Part shown: piece by piece, positions 24,305 to 33,120 of the stretch | Numbering within the stretch: the stretch's first letter is position 1 | How the letters are laid out: the number at the start of each line of letters is the position of its first letter | Assembly (NCBI GenBank): GCA_049647585.1 | Contig: JBARXY010000014.1 | Coordinates: 1 to 64,000 of the forward strand | DNA length: 64,000 nt | DNA from: JAGQSZ01 sp049647585 | GTDB taxonomy: Bacteria; Actinomycetota; Acidimicrobiia; Acidimicrobiales; Microtrichaceae | Reading direction: 5' to 3' | The notes under the pieces: model-generated | Databases searched by the model: none | The model's input: the letters and a program-made list of their open reading frames with translations, nothing else | Told to the model about the DNA's origin: nothing | Translations under genes and position numbers: made by a program

Positions 24305-24553
24305 TCAGTAGGGTCGCAGTTCTATGGACTCATCGATCGCGTCGGCGAAGTCGTTGAGCTCGTCATCGAAATCATCAGTGACCTTGATCTGACCGGCAAA
24401 GACACCGAGTGGTCGCGGTCGACTGCTCGGTGAAGCGTCCAAGCCGGCTGCGATGAGCTCGTTGACGATGTCGCCAAGACTTCGCCGCTCTTCGAAGGCC
24501 TTTCGACGAATTGCGTCGTACAGCTCGTCGCGAATCGTCACTGTTGTGCGCAT
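24305..24553 (-). CDS. VapB-like antitoxin, apparently orphan
   Basis: The 82-aa minus-strand product starts MRTTVTIRDELYDAIRRKAF followed by EERRSLGDIVNELIAAGLD, a classic ribbon-helix-helix DNA-binding antitoxin N-terminus. The C-terminal part is acidic (VTDDFDDELNDFADAIDESI) and would normally wrap a VapC-type PIN toxin. Downstream on this strand only about 110 bases remain before the pgsA stop, and no PIN-domain frame is visible, so the toxin is absent or elsewhere. Upstream lies the divergent cinA gene. Confidence 0.72.
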   Translation of the reverse strand: MRTTVTIRDELYDAIRRKAFEERRSLGDIVNELIAAGLDASPSSRPRPLGVFAGQIKVTDDFDDELNDFADAIDESIELRPY

Positions 24554-24667
24554 ATGTGCATCATGGCATCACCTCGCTGCGACCAGAAGGCTGTAAGTCA
24601 GCCGCCGTGTTGAGGGTTGCCTGGAACGCGCGAACACGGCCAAGGGTGCAGCACTAGCGTTCCGGCA

Positions 24668-26056
24668 ATGGGTACAGAAGTCTTGTCGATCGGCACCGAA
24701 CTGCTCCTGGGTCAGATTGTCGACACGAACTCGGCGTGGATCGGCGAGCAACTCGCTATCAACGGAGTCGACTGTTTCTTCCAGTCGAAGGTCGGCGACA
24801 ACCTCGACCGAATGGTTTCGGCACTGCGTATTGCACTCGACCGCAGCGATTCGGTGATCTGTAGCGGAGGTCTGGGACCCACACAGGATGATGTGACCCG
24901 TGAGGCAATTGCGGCCGTGGTCGGAGTTCCCCTGGAATTCGACGAAGAGATGGCCGACCGGATCAGGGCGATGTTCGGCGGGCGCAACCGCGACATGCCG
25001 GCCAGCAACCTGCGCCAGGCCTACCGGCCGGAAGGCTCGGCGTTCATTCGGGAAATGCCCGGCACCGCCCCCGGCCTGCGTTGCGAAGTCGAATGGCCGG
25101 CCCAGGGCGGTTCCAAGAAGGTCATCTATGCGCTCCCCGGTGTCCCTTGGGAGATGAAGGAGATGATGGCCGGGACGGTGCTTCCCGAACTGCGGGCCAT
25201 GTCGGGCTCTGGCAAGGTCATCGAGAGTCGCACGCTGCGCAGCTGGGGAATGTCCGAATCGGGCCTCGGTGAGAGCCTGGCCCAGCGCATCGAAGCCCTC
25301 GACGCGATCGGCAACCCGACCCTCGCGTTCCTAGCCTCCGGGGTCGAGGGCCTGAAGGTGCGGATCACTGCCAGCGGCAAGGACCACGACGAGGTCGAAA
25401 AGTTGCTCGCGGCCGAGGAAGCCGAGGTCCGTGCGGTTCTGGGGGACCTGATCTTTGGTGTCGACGACGAGACGATGGAGTCGTCGGTGCTGGCCGAACT
25501 ATCGCGCCGGGGTCTGACCCTCGGAGTCGCCGAGTCGCTCACCGGAGGTCTGATCGGGGCGAGGATCTGCGACGTCCCGGGCGCAAGTGAGGTGTTCCGG
25601 GGATCGATCGTTTCGTATGCGTCGGATGTGAAGTTCGATCTGCTGGACGTTCCAGAGGGCCCGGTTATTACCGCCGAAGCGGCGCTGGCGATGGCCAACG
25701 GCGCCCGTGAGGTGTTGAGAACCGATGTGGGAATCTCAGCTACCGGAGTTGCCGGGCCCGAACCTGCCGAAGGTCATCCGCCGGGAACTGTCTGCTTGGC
25801 AGTGGCCATAGGTGACCCTGCCGACGGGGGAGTGGAACGCACTGCGGTGCTCAAACTTCCGGGACGACGCCAACAGGTGCGGGAGTTCAGCGTGATCTCC
25901 CTACTCGGGATGCTCCGAAAGGAGCTGCTGGCACTCGGTGACCCCAGTCCCATTGAGAGGCCACCAGGCGACAAGGTCAGCGCCAATACTGTGGTCAGCG
26001 CGGCCGCCAGGTCGGTCTGGGGTCGCAAACCAACCAAGGGCAGAGATGGTGGCTGA
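24668..26056 (+). CDS. cinA: CinA family protein (nicotinamide-nucleotide amidase type)
   Basis: The ATG at 24668 begins MGTEVLSIGTELLLGQIVDT, the conserved CinA start. The earlier in-frame codons are not conserved in character. The 462-aa protein has an N-terminal MoCF-like domain (GGLGPTQDDVTREA; PGVPWEMKEMM) and a C-terminal amidase domain (VAESLTGGLIGARICDVPGA; ISATGVAGPEP). It recycles NMN or ADP-ribose by-products in pyridine metabolism. The last 30 residues are an extra basic tail overlapping rarA. Confidence 0.9.
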   Translation: MGTEVLSIGTELLLGQIVDTNSAWIGEQLAINGVDCFFQSKVGDNLDRMVSALRIALDRSDSVICSGGLGPTQDDVTREAIAAVVGVPLEFDEEMADRIRAMFGGRNRDMPASNLRQAYRPEGSAFIREMPGTAPGLRCEVEWPAQGGSKKVIYALPGVPWEMKEMMAGTVLPELRAMSGSGKVIESRTLRSWGMSESGLGESLAQRIEALDAIGNPTLAFLASGVEGLKVRITASGKDHDEVEKLLAAEEAEVRAVLGDLIFGVDDETMESSVLAELSRRGLTLGVAESLTGGLIGARICDVPGASEVFRGSIVSYASDVKFDLLDVPEGPVITAEAALAMANGAREVLRTDVGISATGVAGPEPAEGHPPGTVCLAVAIGDPADGGVERTAVLKLPGRRQQVREFSVISLLGMLRKELLALGDPSPIERPPGDKVSANTVVSAAARSVWGRKPTKGRDGG

Positions 26057-27482
26057 CCTGTTCAGCGCTGCCGCCGAGGAACTGATTGCGGCCAGCGGAC
26101 CGTTGGCGGATCGTCTTCGTCCCCGCAACCTTGACGAAGTGGTCGGGCAGCATCAGTTGCTGGGCAAGGGACGACCGCTTCGCGCGCTGGTCGATGCTGA
26201 CAGGCTCAGTTCGGTGATCCTGTGGGGGCCGCCGGGGACGGGCAAGACCACGATCGCACGGCTCGTTGCCGGAGCATCATCGAAGGCGTTCGTCCACCTT
26301 TCCGCGGTCACGGCCACGGTCAAGGACATCCGGGAGGTGACCGCCACCGCCCAGCAGCGGCTTGGTTCGACCGGTCGCGGAACGATCCTGTTCCTCGATG
26401 AGATCCATCGTTTCACCAAGTCTCAACAGGATGCTCTGTTGCCCTCGGTTGAGACCGGTCTAGTTATTCTTGTCGGCGCAACAACCGAGAATCCCTACTT
26501 CGAGGTGAATCCGCCGCTGTTGAGTCGTTCGACTCTCTTCCGCCTCAATGGGCTCGACTCCGATGCGCTGCTCGAACTAGCGCACCGCGGGCTGGCGATC
26601 GAGGGAGCGACCGCAGATGAGGAAGCACTCGAACACCTGGTAGGTCGGTCCGGAGGCGATGGGCGACACCTGCTGACGTCATTGGAAGTGGCACTTGCGC
26701 TCGCAACCGCTCGGGACGGAATCGAACGCGGGGAAGGATCGGCGACCGCTCCGAGGATCCACGTGGAGCTTTCCGACGCCGAGGATGCCCTGGGCGCTTC
26801 GGCGATTCGCTACGGCCGAGACGACCACTACGACGTCGTTTCGGCGTTCATCAAATCGATCCGTGGTTCGGACCCCGACGCCGCACTGCATTGGCTGGCC
26901 CGAATGCTTGAGGCGGGCGAGGACGCCAGGTTCATCGCCAGGCGACTGGTCATTTCGGCGTCGGAGGACATCGGAATGGCCGATCCGTTGGCGATAGTCG
27001 TCGCCAACGCAGCGGCCCAGGCAGTCGAGTTCGTCGGTTTGCCCGAGGCGCGCATCAATCTCGCGCAGGCGACCGTGCATCTGGCTCTGGCGCCGAAGTC
27101 CAACTCGGCGTACGTGGCGCTGGAGCGAGCCTCTGGTGACGTCCGGAACGGGCCGGTGGGAGAGGTGCCGGCCCATCTCCGCGACGCCCACTACCAAGGT
27201 GCGGCAAAACTCGGTCACGGCAAGGGATACCGCTATCCCCACGATCACCCCAATGGCTGGGTCGACCAGACCTATCGTCCCGACGAACTGCTCTCGCGGA
27301 CCTATTACACGCCGACGGCAAATGGAGCTGAGCAGCGTCTGGTTGCCCGCTGGCGCGAGCGCAGAGGCGAGGCGCCGCCCGCCGAGGCCGCGCCCGCGGG
27401 AGCGGGGCCAGACGTGAACGCGCAACCGTCCGGGATGGTCCGAGCATCCTCCGACGATGCCGACAACAATGGTGCGCCATGA
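26046..27482 (+). CDS. rarA: replication-associated recombination protein RarA (MgsA)
   Basis: The ATG at 26046 lies within the end of cinA. The protein starts MVADLFSAAAEELIAASGPL and soon shows LADRLRPRNLDEVVGQ, the RarA hallmark. The AAA+ motor has Walker A WGPPGTGKTTIARL and Walker B ILFLDEIHRFTKSQQDAL, plus the MgsA C-terminal domain (RYGRDDHYDVVSAFIKSIRG; YPHDHPNGWVDQTY). It acts at stalled replication forks. The C-terminal 50 residues are an Ala/Pro-rich extension. It overlaps the next gene by four bases. Confidence 0.93.
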   Translation: MVADLFSAAAEELIAASGPLADRLRPRNLDEVVGQHQLLGKGRPLRALVDADRLSSVILWGPPGTGKTTIARLVAGASSKAFVHLSAVTATVKDIREVTATAQQRLGSTGRGTILFLDEIHRFTKSQQDALLPSVETGLVILVGATTENPYFEVNPPLLSRSTLFRLNGLDSDALLELAHRGLAIEGATADEEALEHLVGRSGGDGRHLLTSLEVALALATARDGIERGEGSATAPRIHVELSDAEDALGASAIRYGRDDHYDVVSAFIKSIRGSDPDAALHWLARMLEAGEDARFIARRLVISASEDIGMADPLAIVVANAAAQAVEFVGLPEARINLAQATVHLALAPKSNSAYVALERASGDVRNGPVGEVPAHLRDAHYQGAAKLGHGKGYRYPHDHPNGWVDQTYRPDELLSRTYYTPTANGAEQRLVARWRERRGEAPPAEAAPAGAGPDVNAQPSGMVRASSDDADNNGAP

Positions 27483-28024
27483 CCGCCCTTGAGTTGCTGA
27501 CCGTGATCTGCGCAGTCCTGGCCTTGGCGGCCGCTGCGACGCTCAGCGTGCTCGCTGCCCGGACGCTGCGGGTGGCGCGGGAACTTTCGGCAGCCAGTCA
27601 GATATTCACCGACGAGGCGATACCTGCGATCGAGGAACTCAAGTCAGCGGCACGTCGGGCGAGCGGCGAGGTCGAACGCATCGACGATCTGCTCGAGGTT
27701 GCCGGCTCCATCGGAACCAGGGTCGACACGGCAACCGAAGCGACCTACAGGGCTTTGACTTCGCCGTTGATCAAGGGAGTTGCGTTCGCGTCGGGTACCC
27801 GACGGACCGTGCGGAGGATCCGCGGTGCGGAGGTGGACAGGGCCCGTCCGGGTTCGGTGCGCGCACTCCCCGTGTCATCGGCCGAATCCTCGTCGTCCGA
27901 ATCGTCGGCGGTCGAATTGTCGTCGGTCGAATTGTCGTCGGCTACATCGTCGGGATCGAGACGTCACAGGCGTGGAGTATCTTCCCGCCGATCAGGGCCC
28001 CTGCGTGGGCGTACGAAGGGATGA
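27479..28024 (+). CDS. DUF948-like membrane-anchored protein
   Basis: The ATGA overlap with rarA implies coupling. The 181-aa protein has an N-terminal membrane helix (LTVICAVLALAAAATLSVLA) and a heptad-like helical segment (AIEELKSAARRASGEVERID) as in DUF948 proteins. A low-complexity Ser/Glu tail (SSAESSSSESSAVELSSVEL) is encoded by short DNA repeats around 27890-27950, ending in a basic patch. Such genes commonly lie just upstream of alaS in actinobacteria. The function is unknown, perhaps envelope-associated. Confidence 0.65.
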   Translation: MTALELLTVICAVLALAAAATLSVLAARTLRVARELSAASQIFTDEAIPAIEELKSAARRASGEVERIDDLLEVAGSIGTRVDTATEATYRALTSPLIKGVAFASGTRRTVRRIRGAEVDRARPGSVRALPVSSAESSSSESSAVELSSVELSSATSSGSRRHRRGVSSRRSGPLRGRTKG

Positions 28025-28031
28025 CAGGTTG

Positions 28032-28322
28032 ATGAAGCGCCTCTTCTGGCTCGGCGTCGGCGCCGCTGTAGGAGCCACCGGAACCGTCTGGGCCGAACGC
28101 AAGGTCAAGAACCAGATCGAAGCCCTGGCACCGGACCAACTCGTCATCAGGGCCGGCCAGAAGGCCGGTGACGCCGGACGGTCCATACTGGACGCCGTGA
28201 GCGAGGGGCGCGAAGCCATGCGGGCCCGTGAGTCCGAGCTTCGGGGTCAGTACCAGCCGGCGGTCAGGCATCCCCGACGGTCCTCACATGGCGGGCCGCG
28301 AACCTCCCCCGGACATCGCTGA
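28032..28322 (+). CDS. small membrane-associated protein upstream of alaS
   Basis: The ATG at 28032 follows AGGTTG, 8 bases after the previous stop. The 96-aa product opens MKRLFWLGVGAAVGATGTVW, a short membrane helix, followed by AERKVKNQIEALAPDQL and an amphipathic segment. A small protein of this kind between a DUF948 protein and alaS is a recurring actinobacterial arrangement. The end is basic and disordered. No catalytic motif is seen. Confidence 0.65.
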   Translation: MKRLFWLGVGAAVGATGTVWAERKVKNQIEALAPDQLVIRAGQKAGDAGRSILDAVSEGREAMRARESELRGQYQPAVRHPRRSSHGGPRTSPGHR

Positions 28323-28390
28323 AGACAGCGCCACAGAGCACACCTGTCGGTGCCCGTTGGGCACATGGGCGGTTGTAGTCTCAGCACGCC

Positions 28391-31000
28391 ATGTCCTTGA
28401 ACGCCCCGTCATCGATGACCGCCGACGAACTCCGTGCCGCCTGGAACGACTTCTTCGTGGAGCGCAGCCATACGCTGGTCAATTCCGCGAGTCTGCTGCC
28501 GACACATCCGTCGGCGCCGATGTTCACCAATTCGGGGATGATGCAGTTCGTCCCATACTTCCTCGGCGAAGAACCGGTCCCATACTCACCGGCACGGGCA
28601 GTCTCCATCCAGAAGTGCGTCCGGGCGGGCGGCAAGCACAACGATCTGGATGCAATCGGAAGGTCACCAAGACACCTGTCGTTCTTCGAGATGCTCGGAA
28701 ACTTCAGTTTTGGTGACTACTTCAAAACTGAGGCGATCACCTGGGCCTGGGAGTTTCTGACCCAACGACTCGGCCTCGATCCCAACCGGCTCTGGGTGAC
28801 GTGCCACATCGGTGATGATGAGGCCGAGAGCGTCTGGACCGATGTCGTCGGATTCCCGCGGGAACGGATCCAACGTCTCGACAAGGACAACTTCTGGGAG
28901 ATGGGCGAGACGGGGCCGTGCGGCCCGTCATCGGAGATCTTCTACGACTTCGGTCCAGAGCTGGGACCGGAGGGTGGACCTGCCAACCCGCTGGCCGAAG
29001 ATCGCTACGTCGAGATTTGGAACCTGGTCTTCACACAGTTCTTCCGTGGCGAGAACGGTGAACTCAGCGACCTGCCCCAGCGCAACGTCGACACCGGCGC
29101 CGGTCTCGAGCGGATCCTTGCGGTTCTGGCGGGTAGCCACACACTCTATGCAGCGGACGTTCTGGCCAGACTCGTGGACTCGGCCCAGAAGGTGACAGGG
29201 CAGGCTCTCGGCGACTCCGAGCTCGGCGATATCGGGCTGCGGCTATTGGCCGATCACACCCGTACTGCATCGTTCCTGGTGGCCGACGGAGTCGTCCCCT
29301 CGAACGAAGACCGAGGATACGTGCTGCGTCGGATCATCCGACGGGCAGTGCGATTCGCGTACATGCTCGGTGTCGAGAACAGGGTCATGCCTCCGCTCGT
29401 CGAGAGCTGTGTCGACATCATGGGCGCCGCCTACCCGGAGTTGGTCGACCAGCGGGACCTGATCGTCGAGATGATCGGGCGCGAGGAGGACAAGTTCCGC
29501 CAGACCCTCGCCCGTGGATCAGTCCTGTTGGACTCCGAGCTCGACTCGCTGGAGGCCGGTTCCTCCCTCGATGGACAGGTGGCGTTCGTTCTCCATGACA
29601 CCTATGGGTTTCCCCTTGAGGTGACCCAGGAGATGGCCGAACTCCGTGGCATCGACGTGGACATGGAGGGCTTCAACGCCGCTATGGCCGAGCAACGGGA
29701 CAGGTCCCGCGCAGCGGGCAAGAAGACCGGCGTTGCAGCCGGAGACGACGTCGAGGCCGAACGACAGATCCTCGCCGAGGCAGGACCGACCGTCTTCACC
29801 GGTCGTGAAGAGAACTCGACCGAAGCGACCATCGTTGGAATCGTCGGCAACTCGGTGTTCCTCGACCGGACACCGTTCTACGCCGAATCCGGCGGACAGG
29901 TCGGTGACACCGGAACGATCACGACCTCGACGGGCCAGGCCAAGGTGATCGACACCAACTATGCGGTTCCCGGAGTTCTGAGCCGCCACATCGTCGAAAT
30001 CGTCGACGGCGCCATCGAAGTGGGCCAGAGTGCGGTCGCAGCAATCGACATCGAACGGCGATCAGCCATCCGTCGCAACCACACCGCCACCCACGTGCTC
30101 CACTGGGCGCTTCGAGAGGTCCTCGGCTCCCATGTGAAGCAGCAGGGATCACTGGTAGACCCCGACAGGCTTCGATTCGACTTCGCGCATTTCGCCGCAG
30201 TGAGCTCTGAAGAGATTGAGGCGATCGAGGATCTGGCCAACGCCGAGGTTCTGGGCAACGGCGAGGTCAGACACTTCGAGACCTCCATGGACGAGGCCCG
30301 TGAATTGGGAGCGATCGCGTTCTTCGGCGACAAATATGGCGAACGGGTCAGGGTTCTCCAGGCTGGGAACCACAGCACCGAGCTATGTGGTGGAACCCAC
30401 GTGAGCGCGCTGGGGGATATCGGGATGATCAAGATCATCTCGGAGGGGTCCATCGGTTCGAACATCCGCCGGATCGAGGCCGTGACAGGCATGGGGCCGC
30501 TGAAGAGGATGCGCGCCGAAGAGGCGACTGCGAATCGGGCTGCCGAGTTGCTCGGAGTGACACCCGAGAGCCTGGTGGAAGGCGTCGAACGGAAGCTGGG
30601 AGAGCTAAAGGGACTGAAGGACGAACTCAAGTCGTTGCGACAGGAACTTGCCGGGTCCCACGCCGAGGACCTGACCGCCCAAGCCGTCGACGGGGTCCTA
30701 GTGGGCAGGGTGGACGTCGATTCCCGTGACGAACTGCGAGACCTGGCGGTCGCGTTGAGGGATAAGCCCGGAATGCGGGCAGTCGTTCTGGCAACATCAC
30801 CCGGAGGCAAGGGCGTGGCGTTCGTCTCGGCTGTCGCACCCGATTCCGGTCTGAACGCCGGGGAGTTAATTTCCGACGCGATCCGGGTCGTCGGAGGTGG
30901 CGGCGGTAAGGGAGCCGAACTGGCGGCAGCCGGGGGACGCGACCCTGAGAAGATCGACGAGGCGCTCGACGTGGTCCGCTCAGTTCTGGAAGCGTTGTGA
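28391..31000 (+). CDS. alaS: alanine--tRNA ligase
   Basis: The 869-aa enzyme has normal length and all domains. It shows the class II catalytic core (HTLVNSASLLPTHPSAPMFT; MLGNFSFGDYFK), the editing site HTATHVLHWALREVLG with its partner CGGTHVSALGDIG, and a C-terminal DHHA1/C-Ala domain with the Gly-rich VVGGGGGKGAELAAAGGRDP. It charges tRNA-Ala and clears Ser/Gly mistakes. The ATG has no clear Shine-Dalgarno; TAGTCT lies 11 bases upstream, so a near-leaderless mRNA is possible. The stop codon lies within a short tandem-repeat array. Confidence 0.96.
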   Translation: MSLNAPSSMTADELRAAWNDFFVERSHTLVNSASLLPTHPSAPMFTNSGMMQFVPYFLGEEPVPYSPARAVSIQKCVRAGGKHNDLDAIGRSPRHLSFFEMLGNFSFGDYFKTEAITWAWEFLTQRLGLDPNRLWVTCHIGDDEAESVWTDVVGFPRERIQRLDKDNFWEMGETGPCGPSSEIFYDFGPELGPEGGPANPLAEDRYVEIWNLVFTQFFRGENGELSDLPQRNVDTGAGLERILAVLAGSHTLYAADVLARLVDSAQKVTGQALGDSELGDIGLRLLADHTRTASFLVADGVVPSNEDRGYVLRRIIRRAVRFAYMLGVENRVMPPLVESCVDIMGAAYPELVDQRDLIVEMIGREEDKFRQTLARGSVLLDSELDSLEAGSSLDGQVAFVLHDTYGFPLEVTQEMAELRGIDVDMEGFNAAMAEQRDRSRAAGKKTGVAAGDDVEAERQILAEAGPTVFTGREENSTEATIVGIVGNSVFLDRTPFYAESGGQVGDTGTITTSTGQAKVIDTNYAVPGVLSRHIVEIVDGAIEVGQSAVAAIDIERRSAIRRNHTATHVLHWALREVLGSHVKQQGSLVDPDRLRFDFAHFAAVSSEEIEAIEDLANAEVLGNGEVRHFETSMDEARELGAIAFFGDKYGERVRVLQAGNHSTELCGGTHVSALGDIGMIKIISEGSIGSNIRRIEAVTGMGPLKRMRAEEATANRAAELLGVTPESLVEGVERKLGELKGLKDELKSLRQELAGSHAEDLTAQAVDGVLVGRVDVDSRDELRDLAVALRDKPGMRAVVLATSPGGKGVAFVSAVAPDSGLNAGELISDAIRVVGGGGGKGAELAAAGGRDPEKIDEALDVVRSVLEAL

Positions 31001-31078
31001 GGTCTGGGAGAGCTGTGAAGTCTGGGAGAGCTGTGAAGTCGGAGAGAGCTGTGAGGCTGGGAGCGTTGTGAAGCTGGC
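30980..31078 (+). repeat. degenerate 18-bp tandem repeat across the alaS stop
   Basis: Units of about 18 bp follow one another: TGAGGTCTGGGAGAGCTG (30998), TGAAGTCTGGGAGAGCTG (31016), TGAAGTCGGAGAGAGCTG (31034), a 17-bp variant (31052) and a partial unit. A diverged copy forms the last alaS codons. The first TGA of the array is the alaS stop. It fills the gap before ruvX and is probably replication slippage. Confidence 0.8.
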
Positions 31079-31093
31079 GACTTCGGTAGGTGC

Positions 31094-31528
31094 ATGATGA
31101 GGGCCTTGGGACTGGACCTGGGTAGCAAGCGGATTGGGGTGGCAATCTCCAATACGGAGGGAACCGTCGCCGTTCCCTATGAGGTGATTCAGCGGTCCAC
31201 CGACCGTCAGAGTGATCATCGGCGGATCCTCGATATGGCGGCCGAGGTCGAAGCCGAGTGCATCGTTGTAGGAATGCCATTCTCGCTCGACGGATCCATC
31301 GGTCCGGCGGCCAAGCGGGCCGCGGCCGAGGTGAAGCTGATCCGCAAGGCCGTTGAGATACCAGTTGAAACATATGACGAGCGCCTCAGCACCGTCACTG
31401 CGGATCGCTCGCTGCGCGAGATGAACCTCGGCGCGGCCGAACGTCGCAAGATGGTGGACGCCGTGGCGGCGTCGGTGATTCTGCAGGCCTGGCTCGATTT
31501 CGAACGCGATAAGGAAAACCAGACGTGA
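31094..31528 (+). CDS. ruvX: Holliday junction resolvase-like protein RuvX (YqgF)
   Basis: The 144-aa protein has the YqgF RNase H-like fold: LGLDLGSKRIGVAISNTEGT at the start, VGMPFSLDGSIGPAAKR in the middle, and DERLSTVTADRSLREM with the conserved acidic residues. ATG codons at 31094 and 31097 are both possible. YqgF acts in 16S rRNA 3'-end maturation and possibly on DNA junctions. It overlaps mltG by GTGA. Confidence 0.93.
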   Translation: MMRALGLDLGSKRIGVAISNTEGTVAVPYEVIQRSTDRQSDHRRILDMAAEVEAECIVVGMPFSLDGSIGPAAKRAAAEVKLIRKAVEIPVETYDERLSTVTADRSLREMNLGAAERRKMVDAVAASVILQAWLDFERDKENQT

Positions 31529-33075
31529 ATCCCCCCGATCAGTTCGACCCGGACGCCGTCCCTCCCGTGGTACGTCGTCGTCCAACGGGCCAGGAGTCGA
31601 CCGGCGAGGAAGCCTCCGGGAAGCGACCGCCGGGAAAGAGACCGGCCGGGGAGGAACCTCGCCAGAAGCGTGCTTCACCAGAAGGCACCGGCGGTCGAAC
31701 CGGCGGTCGACAGGGCCAGCCCGGCGGCTCCCGTGCTGCAGGCTCTGGGCCCGATGGCCAGCGACCACAACGGTCCGCTGGCAGCCCGGGACGCAGAGGC
31801 CCTCAGGGCGCTTCTGGACCAGGTCCCGCCAAGAACCCAGGTCCGGCCAGGAACGCGGGTGGTGCCAAGAGCGGGGGACCAGCCAAGAACTCAGGCCGCG
31901 CCCGGAACGAGGGTGCCGTCAGAGAGACGAGTCCCGCCAAGAACCATGGTCCGGCCAGGAACGCGGGTGGTGTCAGGAATGCAGGGTCCGCCGAGTCTGA
32001 CTTTGGCGAGGAGTACGTGGTTCTGCCACGCGACACGAGCAGGGCCAGACGGCTGCTCTCGGTCTTTGCGGTGATCGTGCTGGTCCTCGGAATCTTTGCC
32101 GGCGGTGGCCTTCTTTGGGCGTCGAAGAAGATCGACCCCTCCGGCCCCCAGGGCGAGGAAGTCCAGAAGGTCGTGGTCCCCAAGGGCGCTTCGACCGCCT
32201 CGATCGGGAAGTTGCTCGCTGACAAGGACATCATTTCCAGCTCGAGAATCTTCACCTACTACGTGGGCTGGAAGAACGCCGGCCCGTGGAAGGCGGGGGA
32301 GTACGTCGACTTCCGAAAGTCGTCCAGCTTTGATGAGGCGATCGAAGTGCTGGCCGCGGGTCCTATAGCCGCGGCCTCCAAAGTCGTACGTGTTACCGAG
32401 GGCCTACGGCTGAGCGACGCCCTCAAGGAAATCGAGTCCCAGATGGGGACCGTCACCGTCGCAGAGTTGCAGCAGGCTCTCGACTCGGGGCAGGTCCGCT
32501 CCGCCTACAAGCCAGCCGAAGCCGGGTGGGAAGGGTTCCTGTTTCCGGACACCTACGAGTTCGATGAGAAGGACACCGCACCGGTGGTCCTCCAGAAGAT
32601 GGCCGCCAAGATGGACTCCGTTCTCGATGAGCTCGGCTATGACAAGGCCGAACAGCTCTCGGGACGCTCTGCATATGAGTTGGTGACCATTGCGTCGCTG
32701 ATCGAAAAGGAGACGGGACAGCCTCCCGAGGAACGGGGCAAGATTTCGCGGGTTATCTCGAATCGTCTGGATGAGGGGGAGCCCCTCGGGATCGACGCAT
32801 CGGTCCTCTACGGGCTGGGCCGGGCCAGCGGAGGACTCACCAAGAGCGACCTGGCCGAAGAGACGCCGTACAACACGCGAAAGGTTGCGGGTCTTCCACC
32901 GACACCGATCGCGCTTCCGGGCAAGGCGTCTCTCGAAGCAGCGATCGAGCCCACTCCGGGCGACTGGAAGTACTACGTGTTGACCTCAAACGAACCTCCT
33001 ACGCATTTCTTCACTGCCTCGTACAAGGAGTTCACACGGGAAAAGGCGAACGCACAGGAGCGCGGGGTCTTCTAA
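31525..33075 (+). CDS. mltG: endolytic transglycosylase MltG
   Basis: A GTG start overlaps ruvX. The 516-aa protein has a roughly 160-residue disordered basic N-tail, one membrane helix (LLSVFAVIVLVLGIFAGGGL), and a YceG domain with the catalytic glutamate in SLIEKETGQPPEERGKISRV and the end LPPTPIALPGKASLEAAIEP. It cleaves nascent glycan strands. The N-tail contains a repeat (AKNPGPARNAGGAKSG and AKNHGPARNAGGVRNA) encoded by near-identical 37-bp DNA copies at 31828 and 31936. The tail is longer than usual. Confidence 0.92.
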   Translation: MNPPDQFDPDAVPPVVRRRPTGQESTGEEASGKRPPGKRPAGEEPRQKRASPEGTGGRTGGRQGQPGGSRAAGSGPDGQRPQRSAGSPGRRGPQGASGPGPAKNPGPARNAGGAKSGGPAKNSGRARNEGAVRETSPAKNHGPARNAGGVRNAGSAESDFGEEYVVLPRDTSRARRLLSVFAVIVLVLGIFAGGGLLWASKKIDPSGPQGEEVQKVVVPKGASTASIGKLLADKDIISSSRIFTYYVGWKNAGPWKAGEYVDFRKSSSFDEAIEVLAAGPIAAASKVVRVTEGLRLSDALKEIESQMGTVTVAELQQALDSGQVRSAYKPAEAGWEGFLFPDTYEFDEKDTAPVVLQKMAAKMDSVLDELGYDKAEQLSGRSAYELVTIASLIEKETGQPPEERGKISRVISNRLDEGEPLGIDASVLYGLGRASGGLTKSDLAEETPYNTRKVAGLPPTPIALPGKASLEAAIEPTPGDWKYYVLTSNEPPTHFFTASYKEFTREKANAQERGVF

Positions 33076-33120
33076 TGCTGCCCCGCCGAGTGAGTGGTGT
33101 CTCGTGACAGCAGCTTCCCG

